A stretch of DNA of 64,000 bases from Paragordius varius (Eukaryota; Nematomorpha): contig OZ176051.1 in the NCBI GenBank assembly GCA_964247055.1, positions 12,400,001 through 12,464,000 of the forward strand, given 5' to 3'. Shown one piece after another: positions 47,882 through 59,000 of this stretch (positions are counted from its first letter, which is position 1; the number at the start of each line of letters is the position of its first letter). The notes under the pieces are model-generated. The model searched no databases, was not told the origin of the DNA, and saw only the letters and a program-made list of their open reading frames with translations. The position numbers and the translations under genes are program-made.

Positions 47882-48690
47882 CAGGGGCGACACGCGAACC
47901 GCGGGTTTAGCATGCACTGCGAAAAGTTTGAAACTCCATATTTTGCAAAAATATCTCACAAAATAGTAAAAATGATATTTCCAACAAAATTTTTTGCTTA
48001 CAGTTATGCCGATGATTAAGACTTTTGTTTTATCTGTGCTAGTTTTCAAACAAAAATATTTTTTCAGAAAATTAATTTGATTAATAGGTGTTTTGCGTAA
48101 CTATATTATAATGTAATCAGGGTTTGATTCCAAATGGTAAAGTTTTTTATTTGCGGTGATTAGGCCCATGATAAATATAAATATTGTGAGGCAAGATGGA
48201 GTTATTGTGTAGCCCTACACTTATTGACTAATTGTTATCTTTCACTAGATGTCTCAAGCGAATCATAGTGTTCTCCTTTAATTAATTACTATCATAAATT
48301 GGGATTTTATTTTTCTTTAAGCAAAAATCATAGGCAGTTTGATGCAGTCGATAGCACGGTTTGATGTCATAAATTTATTTTTAATTTTGAAATTTTCTTG
48401 CCAACATTTAAAAAGTATGGCGTCATTGGTGAAGGCACTGTTGAAATCTGTTTTATTAATCGAGCAAAATATTTATTTCTATTAAATTTCACAAAATTTT
48501 GCAGCAACAGGAATTAAGTATGTTTCTATAAAAAGTGATAATTTTGTTCCAATCTCCTGGGATTTTTTCTTTTTTATCATAAGGTTGCTTGAATTAGGTT
48601 GCGTTTGGTATAATTTTATGATTTGTTTGTTAGATGCTTTAATTTTACAATTTTGTATGGGTAAGCTCACATTTCATGTGGTAGTGATTA
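47882..48690 (-). pseudogene. hAT remnant (terminus plus transposase scraps)
   Basis: CAGGGGCGACACGCGAACCGCG at 47882 looks like a hAT terminus. On the minus strand, 48482-48670 reads SLFIETYLIPVAAKFCEI, comparable with 'kphtigEtLi.Paa.eic' of ZBED5/SCAND3-type transposases. Downstream, STVPSPMTPYFLNVGKKI resembles the 'vPLSN.TV.RRI' block. It is heavily broken. The assignment rests on short matches, and the other terminus was not identified with certainty. Confidence 0.5.
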
Positions 48691-48951
48691 AACAAGTAAG
48701 CTAATTTGACATTTGAGTGCTGAAAAGTTTAGTGTATTTTCCCTCCTAGATCCATACATTTTGGATACTAAACGTTTGAATAACTTCATTATAATATTTA
48801 TGGCATTTACAACCCAAAAATATTTTCCTATTTTTTAGGTTTTTTGGCTATTCCCAAACATATTTTTCTTTTTTGTTTTATTTTCTTTCGCTTTTTTCTC
48901 CATAATGTAAGCATGTTTGACATTTTTCCTTTTTTATTTTTCTCTCCATAA

Positions 48952-49245
48952 TAGGAGTGTCCGACACATGGCTTGCGGGCCGCATGAGTCATTAGGTATC
49001 TTTTGCGGCTCATAAAAAAATTAATAAAATATAAATGGATCTATAGTTTAAAATATCCTATATACACTTATTTATTTTGGATTCAAATTAAATCTAAGGA
49101 ATGTATTTTCCATCTTTGACAAAATATAATATATAGTAGTTTTATTGCGCTAGGTATAAATATGATAAAATAAATATTGATGGCCATATATTTCGAATGC
49201 GGCCCTCAGTTTCTGAAATGCGACCCGCGAGGCTGAACACCCCTG
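48952..49245. mobile_element. hAT MITE with CAGGGGTG-type termini
   Basis: The left end is tAGGAGTGTCCGACACATGG followed by 'gcgggccgcatgag'. The right end read inward is CAGGGGTGTTCAGCCTCGCG followed by 'ggtcgcatttcag' and 'gggccgcattcg'. It is 294 bp and non-coding. The 8-bp flanks do not match. Confidence 0.72.
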
Positions 49246-50332
49246 ATCTATAGAAATAAGAATTTTCCTGAATAGTCATGTTTTTGGTTTTAAAGGCAGA
49301 CGATCATGCTGTGGTATTTAAAATTGTTAACCCTTTGTAGCATGATTATAATTTTTCGATTGAAAACCAAAAAAATAATCATATGCCATTTTATAAAATA
49401 AATATAAAACAATTTTATCAAATCTATTTGGACTATAAAACCATGGAGTAATTCCTAGACCATTAAAACCGAAACCGGGTTAGCTTATAAAAATATAGAA
49501 AGGATGGTGAGAAAGTGATACTGGAAAGATGTTGGTTCTAACCCAACAATATCGGTAAAATTTTCGGAACCAAGTTCCGGTTTAACAATCTGCCAAAGAT
49601 TGAATTCATCTTGGAGTTCGAGACCCCTGTGATATGGTCAAACAAATGATAGCTCAATTCGACTTAGTGAATGGATTTATCATGTGACTTTAGCTGGAAA
49701 CATTTATTTATTTGAAAAATAATTTTGCAGTACGATGTAAATTCCAAAGAGTTAATTTAATCAAGACATGACCCCTAAATTGCGGTCATTATGATAATAA
49801 TAATTAAAGTTATTTTTGGTTATTCAACTTCTTTAATATATATTATACCATCTGTATGCATAAACCATTGCCTCTTAACAAACGTATTTGGCACGCATGT
49901 GTGATTTTTAAAAGGTGGTTATCTAAAAATAAATTTTCTCCCACATAGTAACCCATAAAAGAATAAAATTATTGATTTTTAGGCATTATTAGTAACATTT
50001 TAATACACATATATAAAGGTTTAATTTTTTAACGATAATATAATCCAAAATTTTATTATTTCAATCTTCACTTATTATTCTCACCCCGTGAAAAAGTATA
50101 GTTTGATAATCATTACACAAATTTTTAAAAGGTTGCCGATTTTTATAAAAAATGTGTTTTAACCAAAGTTGGACTTTTTACTAATTGAATCGTAAGACCA
50201 TTAAATTTTTTTATCAAAGTCGGTCCAATATAAGTCCCAAAAATAAATGATGCTTAATTATTTTCTTATTAAAGAGTAAAACCCAAAAACTTAATATATT
50301 ATATGTATTTCTTTTTTTTGGTATATACACAG
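49246..50332. other. Intergenic; lone hAT end near 49620
   Basis: At 49610-49632 the reverse complement reads CAGGGGTCTCGAACTCCAAG, a hAT-like terminus without a partner. It also holds an accgaaaccgggtt motif near 49465. The promoter and first exon of the small gene at 50353 may lie here; none can be fixed. Confidence 0.4.
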
Positions 50333-50352
50333 CCAACAAAACAAAAAAAGTA

Positions 50353-50550
50353 ATGGATAAAGTTAATAATGCCATGGATAGAGCGGGTGACAGCATGAAA
50401 GCCGGTTGTGATAAGGTTAAAAGTGGTGTTCAAGGTATGCAAGACCAAATGCATAATGCAGGCGGGAAAATGCATCAAGCCCAAAATGAAATGCAATCTG
50501 GCGCGAATCAAATGGCCCAAGGTGCCGATCGAATGACCAAAATGAACTGA
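50353..50550 (+). CDS. Small hydrophilic LEA/hydrophilin-like protein A (65 aa)
   Basis: This 65-aa protein has no hydrophobic segment. It is rich in Met, Gln, Asn, Gly, Ala and Lys, and is predicted to form one amphipathic helix or remain disordered. Internal 7-11 residue periodicity is visible (MDRAGDSMKAG, MQDQMHNAGGKMHQAQNEM, GANQMAQGADRM). That composition resembles group-3 LEA proteins and hydrophilins linked with water-stress protection; it is a resemblance and not a homology claim. The ATG is 20 nt after a strong acceptor (pyrimidine tract then acacag at 50327-50332), so a 5' UTR intron is likely. GC-ending codons are more frequent than in neighbouring genes, and AATAAA overlaps the end (50553). 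The same architecture recurs in proteins B and C. Confidence 0.75.
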   Translation: MDKVNNAMDRAGDSMKAGCDKVKSGVQGMQDQMHNAGGKMHQAQNEMQSGANQMAQGADRMTKMN

Positions 50551-51764
50551 GGAATAAAACTTTTCAATTCTCATTTTTATCAATTATTAATTCATCTTTT
50601 CCATTTACAAAATTAATCTATCCCATTGTTAGCGTAGTATAATTAGCGCAGTTTTTTGGATATTGTAAAATGATGCATATTCATTAATGTATATGATTTG
50701 TACATGTGCAATGCATCGTCTTCTGTAAATTATTGTTGTTTTATAACTGCCCAAAAATCTTTTCCGAAATTAATAAATTAGTTGTAACTTATAAATATTA
50801 TTAAAACTATCAAAATAAAAACGATTTAAAGTTCACTAGTATGCGGAAACGAAACCCGCAGAAGTAAAAAATATGTTTTTTAGACGTATATTACTCTAAA
50901 GGTCTTAGACTAAAACAAAAACCCTTATTTATTTAAACATTTTTCGGAGAACTATTTATAATGTTCGAATAGAGATTCTTATTCCCACTTTTTCTTTGCC
51001 AAATGTATTTTTTATTAACTTCGAATGGCAAACAAAAAATATCGTCTCATTAAGTAAATTAATAAATAATTAAATATATTTTTTGCACAAATTTCATTTA
51101 TGATGATAAAAAGAATTATGATGTAAAATTCAAAGGTACCACGAATATAACCTGATTATATATATATATATATTCATATATTAAAATCTTGTATTTTAAG
51201 TCTTGGCGTGTTTTTTCAAAAGCTAATTTATAATATTTCATAAAAAAACCCAAAACCGGAGACATTATTAATTATAAACTTAAATCCTTAATCACGAAAA
51301 GTATATAATCATCTATAAAAAACGAAATAATTTTTATTAAATTCAAAGTATATAATTTGGAGTCATACATTTTCAAATGCAAAGATGTGCTCTTCTAAAA
51401 AAAGCAAAAAGAGCCGAAATCGCATGGTATTAAGCAGACAAAAGGAAAATGTAAAAACACATTTTATTTGGAAGATAAATGCTAAACACTTCAAATATTT
51501 TGGTTGAAAGATCCGTTGAAATCAAGTTTAACTAATAGATTAAAAAGGTTTTTATCAAAAACTGGCCGATTCTAACAAAGTTTAAAATTATATTATCATA
51601 AATATAGTTTATAACATATTTTTCAATATTAAGAAGAAACTATCTTTAATCGAAATAATTATAATTATCGGTATGAAATTTTTATATCTGAAGCTTACAA
51701 CATAAAATATACCCGAAACTAGTTTCACGTGTCAAATAAATGAATCCCATAAACTTGTAGATAA
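50551..51764. other. AT-rich intergenic, no gene seen
   Basis: No gene supported; short AT microsatellite near 51159-51172. Confidence 0.4.
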
Positions 51765-51766
51765 TA

Positions 51767-52039
51767 CAGTAAAAACTGAAATTATACGGACAAAACGTAA
51801 AAATTTAAAGTCAAATATTTTTTCTAAAAGATAACCATACTTTTTAAATCTTGAACCTAAATATAACTCATTGTTTAAAATGATAAAATGTAAAATCCAA
51901 CACACTTAATTCTAATTTTACAATTGTAATTTAAATAGCTTATATGGGAAAAATTTAGGTTTAAAAAAGTATGGTTGTTTTTTCAATAAAAACATTCTTT
52001 ATATTTTTACTTTTTGTCCGTATAATTATATTTTTACTG
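51767..52039. mobile_element. TA-flanked MITE with ~100-bp inverted repeats (CAGTAAAA)
   Basis: Left CAGTAAAAACTGAAATTATA and its inverse at the right, both flanked by TA (51765-66, 52040-41). The arms share 'attatacggacaaaa' and 'aaccatactttttaaa'. Length 273 bp. Confidence 0.88.
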
Positions 52040-52164
52040 TAATTGTTATATTATATTCAAAATTTGAAATTTCGCATGACTTATAACCATTGGGGTTTTG
52101 TACCTTTTAAATTCATCCGACATTTAAAAATAAGCATAATAAATAGATTAAAAAAATAATATTA

Positions 52165-52362
52165 CAGTCATTTATGATTAGAATTGTCAAACATACGTTT
52201 TTAATTGTACTTTTTTTTTAATTGTTTACAATAAATAAATTATTATTTTATGGCTTCAAAATGCGCACGCTGAAAGTTGACATATCAAACATCATAACAA
52301 TTAATAACAAAAGTAAAATTTATTAAAAACATATGTTTGACAATTCTAAACATACATAACTG
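52165..52362. mobile_element. TA-flanked MITE (CAGTCATT...)
   Basis: Left CAGTCATTTATGATTAGAAT and right (inward) CAGTTATGTATGTTTAGAAT, then both 'tgtcaaacatacgttttta'; TA on each side; 198 bp. Confidence 0.88.
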
Positions 52363-53770
52363 TATCTGAGATTTTATCTTGGATTTTTCTCGCCATATAT
52401 TACAAATGAATATTTTCTATGATTGCTCCCTCCCCCCGCCCGCCTGACCCCGTCATGTTGGGTTTTTTAATTAAATAAACGCTTATAAACTAATTATCAT
52501 CTTAATGCACTTTTTCGATTTTTAATTATGGTTTTAACCTTTTCGCTGTAATTTTCAAGTAGAGAGAAAATCCTCCACAAACTTACTAGTTTGTGATCTT
52601 CGTAAAACAAACATAAATTAATATTAAAACTTTTTTGCAATTTCATTTTTTGTTCACGAAGACATTTAGGGGTAGTTTTCTACCCTTAGAGTGATTAAAA
52701 TTGAAACCTGTTTCTCCTGTATTAAATTAAAATTCTTAGTATTTAATAGTTTAACTTGTAGCTAATATTAAAATCAATAATATCAGAATCTGGTAAATTT
52801 TAAATCTTTTCAAAGTTGTTTATTATATATTTAATTATAACCTACAATTATTTGCCACGATTTAAAAATAAATAAAAAAAATGGCGGCGAAAAAGTTTGA
52901 AATCAAGATTTTTTGTTGAAAAATTTTTGTATCTTGCGCCTTGATATTTTTATATTTAGCCCAATGCTAAAATTTATTTGAATATAAATGGCCCGAAGGT
53001 ATAAAACTACCCCCAAAGGTCATGAAGTGTTAAATTTTTAATTAACTATCTTAATATTATTTATTATATACTACCAATTATATTTAAGATTAATTTAATT
53101 GAGGATTGACTATAATCATTTTGGGAAAAAATTCACTAAAATTTAAATATTTATATAGGGATTTTAGGAGCTGTTTATATCTAGTAATGTAAAATTTAAA
53201 CGACAAATATGCAGATATATAATGCTCACAAGGTATGTTTTCTTATGAAAAGATACTGGTACTACAATCTCAATTTTGTTCAACTTTCTCTATTAAGATA
53301 AGAATATGGTTATACTTTTTCAATCCAATTTTACAACAACTCAATATACCAACACAAATACTTATTAAAAAAATTTGTACCATAAGTGTTAAAAATAAAA
53401 AAAGCTCAAAATTGACATCCTTTATCATATATTCAAAATTATAGGAAAAGAATAAATTTTACTAAAAAGGTATGATGTAAAAAGATATGAAATACGTCAA
53501 TATTTTGATTTTTTCACAATTATTTTTAATGAGCACCTTAAATTTGGCTTATAATATGAAAATATCTATAATAATTGCTTGGGGGTAGAAGCCATTTATA
53601 TACATTGGCCCCGAGTTATACAGCTATACCATAATTTGTCCAACCAATTATATATTTTATTGATTTTCGATTTAATTGATTGAATGCCACAGAAAGAATG
53701 GTAGTGCCAATTAATTAAATGTTAATTTACTTTGGGCAATGGCATAAAGCCTGCAATGACAAGGGATGAT
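52363..53770. other. Intergenic; possible TTAA MITE remnant
   Basis: 'taggggtagttttctaccc' near 52668 and 'aaactacccccaaaggtcatgaagtgttaa' ending at 53033 form a rough inverted pair related to the TTAA MITEs, but the left TTAA is not found. No gene seen. Confidence 0.4.
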
Positions 53771-53986
53771 TTAACAATTAAAATATATGATATGGCAGGT
53801 AGAGAGAGGTAGGTAATTTTTAATTATAAATAATTTTCCATTTTTAAGTTTATACTTACCTTACAATTCAAAACCAGGTAAAGTATTCGTTAAATATTGA
53901 TAAAATCTTTGTAAAAAAATAACAGCAGAAGTAAATATGTCCTTGAAATTTAATTTAATAATTCTATAATATTAACAGATAAAAGT

Positions 53987-54136
53987 ATGGAAAATACGAA
54001 GAAAGGTATGGAAAAAATGGCTGAAGGAATGAAGGCCGATGCCCACGAGGCCAAAGGCTATGCAAAAGGTGCCGCCGATCAGATGAAAAGTCAAGCCCAA
54101 AGCGCTGCAAACAATGCTAATAAAAATATGAAATAA
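53987..54136 (+). CDS. Small LEA-like protein B (49 aa)
   Basis: ATG at 53987, stop TAA at 54134-54136. The protein is Met/Ala/Lys/Gln-rich with no hydrophobic segment. It has repeated 'MEKMAEGMKADAHEAKGYAK' and 'AADQMKSQAQSAAN' stretches, close in style to the 11-mer repeats of group-3 LEA proteins (K/A/E/Q pattern). It lies 8 nt after a good acceptor (attaacag at 53978). A TATA-like element near 53782 and a donor-like ag|gtaggt near 53808 suggest a short 5' UTR exon and intron, which is an inference. GCC/AAG codons stand out in an AT-rich setting. AATAAA is at about 54251. It is too short to be certain; periodicity and shared architecture with A and C support it. Confidence 0.72.
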   Translation: MENTKKGMEKMAEGMKADAHEAKGYAKGAADQMKSQAQSAANNANKNMK

Positions 54137-54590
54137 ATTTCTAAATTAACTCTCATATGCATCATATATTATCATCACATTATAATTTATGTTTATGCGA
54201 CGAAATTGTTGCTTAAAAATGTGTCAAATTACGCAAATTATTGATTGTTGAATAAATACATTACATAAAATATATTTAATGATTGATTAAATTACAGAGT
54301 ATAATTGCAATTAATGCTATTTCCGCAAATTGCAATTTTTATGCTAAGAATCATAAATCCAGATGCGTTTTTTCAATACTAGGCCTATTTTGTTAAATAA
54401 AGCATATCATTCTCAAGTGATCGTTCATTATATACAAATATTGTGTTGTCATGCTTATTAATCAATAAAAATAGGTCTCTCTTTTATATTGCATTGAAAA
54501 ACGGGGTATATGCGTTTTATCGCTTATCTTCGCCTTGCGCATATAACCCTTTTTGTTAACGTAGCATGAGTTGACATTTTACCACAAATA
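54137..54590. other. Intergenic between small genes B and C
   Basis: 3' flank of B with AATAAA near 54251, then AT-rich spacer. No further gene seen. Confidence 0.4.
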
Positions 54591-54594
54591 ATAG

Positions 54595-54602
54595 TATATA
54601 AG
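54595..54602 (+). promoter_or_regulatory. TATA box of small gene C
   Basis: TATATAAG lies about 30 bp upstream of a pyrimidine-rich candidate start (near 54625, tcactttttcattcacac). The predicted leader exon ends at 54666 (donor gtatat) and the 5' UTR intron runs 54667-54740 (acceptor ctatag), 21 nt before the ATG. Confidence 0.6.
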
Positions 54603-54761
54603 ACATGACCTAGGATCTATATTTAAAATATCACTTTTTCATTCACACTTTTTCATACACCACCAAGTATATTTTTCTTATTATCCGTTTGTTTTTAATT
54701 TATTGCGAGGAAAACTTATATTTAATTTGATCTACTATAGACTCACTCACTCACAACACAA

Positions 54762-54962
54762 ATGGACTCCAACAAAGGTAAAATGGGACAAAGTGCCGGT
54801 CAACACGGAAGTGCCGGAGCTGGACATATGGGACAATCTGGCGGTATGGGTGGTGCCGGCCAACACGGTGGTATGGGCGCAGGAATGCAAAACAAAGGAG
54901 GAAATTGCGATAGTGGAAAATGCCAAGATTCTGCCCACCAACACGGACAAAGCAAAAACTAA
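54762..54962 (+). CDS. Small Gly/Gln/His-rich hydrophilin-like protein C (66 aa)
   Basis: The protein is nearly 30% glycine with Gln, His, Ser, Met and Asn, no hydrophobic segment, and two cysteines in CDSGKC near the C-terminus. Repeats of the type GQHGSAGAGHMGQ and GGMGGAGQHGGMGAGM are visible. This satisfies the usual description of a hydrophilin (very hydrophilic, glycine above 6%). A stress-protectant role is inferred from composition only. The start follows the acceptor at 54740, and a TATA box lies upstream. AATAAA is near 55046. A longer overlapping frame (54703-54999) exists but lacks such repetitive composition and begins inside the predicted intron. Confidence 0.75.
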   Translation: MDSNKGKMGQSAGQHGSAGAGHMGQSGGMGGAGQHGGMGAGMQNKGGNCDSGKCQDSAHQHGQSKN

Positions 54963-56031
54963 AACACCCTTTTCAAACATTAAATTAACTTTATCGTAGT
55001 TTTACATAACAACACCCAATGTACACCACACATTTTATTAACGCAAAATAAATAATGCATTAATGTCAAAAATGATTGTAATAAATCGTAAATTGTATTT
55101 TATTATACGCTATATACAGCCTTTGTCTGAAAAATAGTTATAAAATTTGATGTTCAAAGAAAAAAGTATTCATTAAGGGTCACATTAATAATGTAGAGAA
55201 ACGATTTATTTTGACACTAAAGCCAAGTATATTAGTCAACAAGTGATAACTTAAAATTGCGACCTTTAAAAAATCCTATATCTGTTCCGTCAAAAAACCA
55301 TTTTTTAGTCCATTTAAATAATGCAATTTAATCGACATAAACCGAAATAGACCAGAAGACATAGATAAAAGTCATTTTATTACATTCTCACAGTAGATCT
55401 AATTTAAAACATCTAAAAGTTGCTTTGATGGGGAATTCTTCCGCATCTACCCACTATTAACCTGTTGACATCTGACATATTACCTCTTGACATCAGTGGG
55501 GGACTCTCGCAAATAATTTTAAAGACGTTAAAAATCGATTTAGGAATTAATAATTATGGGCAAAAAAGATAATCATTTGTCAGTTATGGATGGACATTTA
55601 TATATATTTCCAGAGAGATGGTTCAAAAGCTAATATGTTTTTAAACAAAAACCGGCTAAAATCTCAAATTACACACCTGGTAACAATTTATATTAATATT
55701 ATAAATTTATATAAGAATCAATTATATTCTAACACCGATTGGCTAATATAAAAATCAAATACTAATGGTATATGGAAATATATATATATAATGTGGTGTA
55801 TAAAAATGAGTATACAAACGATTAATTGTAAAATATGTTTTCAGTTAATATATAACATCTTGCCCAGCCAGTAAAATATGAAAATATAATTACGATTCTA
55901 AGAAGTTTACATGTATAAATTATAAACATATAATAATAATATAATTAATACTAATGATAAAATATGCGATAATACTCTATAAATAAATATACGATTTTTC
56001 TGTAATGAGATATATCTCAAAAAACTCTTAT
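54963..56031. other. Intergenic between gene C and MTAP 3' end
   Basis: No gene seen. The sequence at 55430-55520 is slightly less AT-rich and repeats 'ttgacatc' three times; meaning unknown. Confidence 0.4.
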
Positions 56032-59000
56032 TTAACTCTTTTCATCTCCTGCGTGTTCCTTTTCATTTGAATCTTGTTGTGTCTTTTTAGGCCAAGGCCA
56101 TTCACTGCCAACTTTAATAAGGATCCGATCTTTACTTTGAAAATTTTTTTCAACCAGTTCCTACCCAGCATACAAATAAAAATTATATAAATAATCAAAA
56201 TAAATATAATGTAATAACATACACACACACCTCGTATTAAAAAAGAATCAGGAAAAGTAATTAAAATTTTGAGACCTTTGGTTTTAAAACTCTTAAACCC
56301 TTAATTTTTAAAATGGTTATATTTATCCAATATAATTCAACCGAAGCACATAATAATTATAAACTAGATAAATATCATATATCATTTTTTTATACCAAAA
56401 AATCTCTTAATAAAAGATGATAATAGGCCAAATAAAATATACTGTAAAACAGAATTAAATTCAAACATGTTTACTTAGTTTATATTTTATTATTTTTGGC
56501 TCATTATTGTGGGATATCTAATTAATCTAAATGCGCCGATTATTTAATAAATATCATGAGGGGTAAGAGGATTGTAAAATTTTACGCTATTTAAATTGAA
56601 GAAACTTGCTCTATACATAAATTTCTGTTAGATGGTATATTATTATTATAAAGATAGTAGTATACCATTTGCACTTCAAGAGTGTCCTTGAACACTTTAA
56701 ATTGGCCCTTAAACTATTGAAGTTGGTTCTTTAACACTTCAAGTTGGTCCTTGAACACTTCAAGTTGATCCTTGAACATTTCAAGTTGGTCCTTGAACAC
56801 TTCAAATTGGTCCTTTGACATTTTTTGTTTAGTTTTAAACTTTACCAATCAAATTGTATATGATTCATCTATTCGTTTTTAACCTATTTTCTATTATTTA
56901 ACATAAATTTTAAATCAATATCACCTTTTAATTATTAAAAAACCGTATATCTTTATTAATTTCTTAAAATTATTTTGAATATTTAAAAGATGTCATTTAA
57001 AAATTTATAATTTTGTTGAATTGGAAAAAAATTAGGCTGATACAAAAAAGTGGTTTTTGAATAAAAATTTTAATTTTAAATGAATAAATATATAATAAAT
57101 AAAAAAAATTAGGTTGAAAAATAAAAAAATAAAAAAATATATCCAAAAATTATGGTTTAATCAAAATTTACAAATTCAAAGGACCAACATGAAGTGTTCA
57201 AGGACCAACTTGAAATGGTCAAAGACACTCTTGAAGTGCAAATGGTATGATTTAAATATTTCGACAAGTTTTTTCCTTTTAAAAAAGACCATTTTTGGGG
57301 AGGGGTATTAGGGAACAAGTATATTTTCAAAAATATTTTAAAAAAAGTTTAAATCATTAGAGTTTTCGATTTTTTCGACCGCTGCTTTTTAGAAAAAGTC
57401 AGATGTAAAATTCAGCAAAACTCCTTCAAATTTTGTATTTTGACTTGTTTCGTACAATAATAACAAAATAATTATAAAATGAAAGAACTAAAGCGTCTCT
57501 AACCCCAATTATCAAAATGAAATTTGACATCAAAATTGATAGCTAAATAGAATACAAATTGATAATCAAATAATTTAAAAATATCTAAAAAATATGTTTG
57601 TTTACTAAATCAAAAGTTAAGAGTTATTTTTAGCAAGAGCAAAAAAATTAGGGATATCTAAAATGCAAATTATTTATTTATCACATATATGTGCCAAAAT
57701 TTATTATGAGTCATCAATTAAAATGCATCCATATATACAAAACAACAAAAAAACCAAAAAATATTAATTATAATTAGAAATAGCCATATTATGTAAATAA
57801 AAATAGAGGAGAGATAAAAAAAAATACACCTATAAAAATTTATAATTAATTAATTAATTAAGGAAATACTATCCTTTAGGCGTTCAATTATATCATACTT
57901 TTGGCATTAATGTGTCTCTTATACACTAATTCATATGGAATAATTAAAGCACTACCCCAAATGGTATGAATCATTCATCTAAATATACCTAATGTACTAA
58001 TGTTGTGTTTTTAATTGGAAAAAAATAAACAGCTCGGACTGTGCTAGAAAATCCATTTTTATTAACATCATTTTTACTCAAAATTAAATAAAATCTTTAG
58101 TTTTAATCCACATATTCTAGAGATTAAATGGTAATTTTAACCCTGATTTAAAAAGTTGTCTCGTTATATAAAAGGTTATACCAAGTGTCATTAAAAGGTA
58201 TTACGAACCCTGTGAAAAACATACGGAAATAAAGCCAAACACCGATCACACAATTAAAAACATATAAAACACAAAACACTCTGTATAAATACCATTTTGT
58301 TACAAAATTAGTGATTAAATTAAATAGGGAGTTTTACACAAAATCATTGGTGAATACATTATCTTTAAAACATGTTTAAAATTAAAAAAACGTATTATTA
58401 TATGTTTTTGATGTGCATATCTTAAATAAAAATAGAAGAAACAATTTAAATTAATTTACAGTATGCTTTATAATGGTTGCTTATTTAAAACTATAGTAGG
58501 GCAATTTGCAACACATAAGTTTATAGGAAAAGAAAGGAAATAATTGCTTATGCAACATTTTGTCGTATTTTTCCATACAGTATTGGTTGCAAATTGTCCG
58601 TGAATAAGCAACCATTAAAATGCACACTGTATATTATACAATATGCATTTTAATCATTAATTTCGCACTATAGAGCAATTTGCAACATAGTAGTGTATGG
58701 AAAAAAGAAAGGAAATAATTGTTTATGCAACATTTTGTCGTTTTTTTCCATACAGTATTGTGTTGCAAATTGCCTAACTCTATAGTATGAAATAATCAAC
58801 CATTAAAATGCATACTATAAGTTTAAGTTAGAAATAAATATATTTTACCTCATTATGTTTTATATTTTCAGTCCAATCCATTTTCCCCATTTTTTCAATA
58901 CTTTTAACAATAAGCTTCAAAGTTTTTTGGGAACATCGTTTAACCGTTTCTAATACCATCCCAACTGATACCTTAAGACATAATATTTTTTATTATAAGC

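Noticed and set aside
50299-50583. Minus-strand frame over small gene A
   Set aside because: Antisense shadow of the repetitive plus-strand coding sequence.
54703-54999. 98-codon frame overlapping small gene C
   Set aside because: It begins inside the predicted leader intron and has no repeat structure; the frame from 54762 has strongly patterned composition and a proper ATG.
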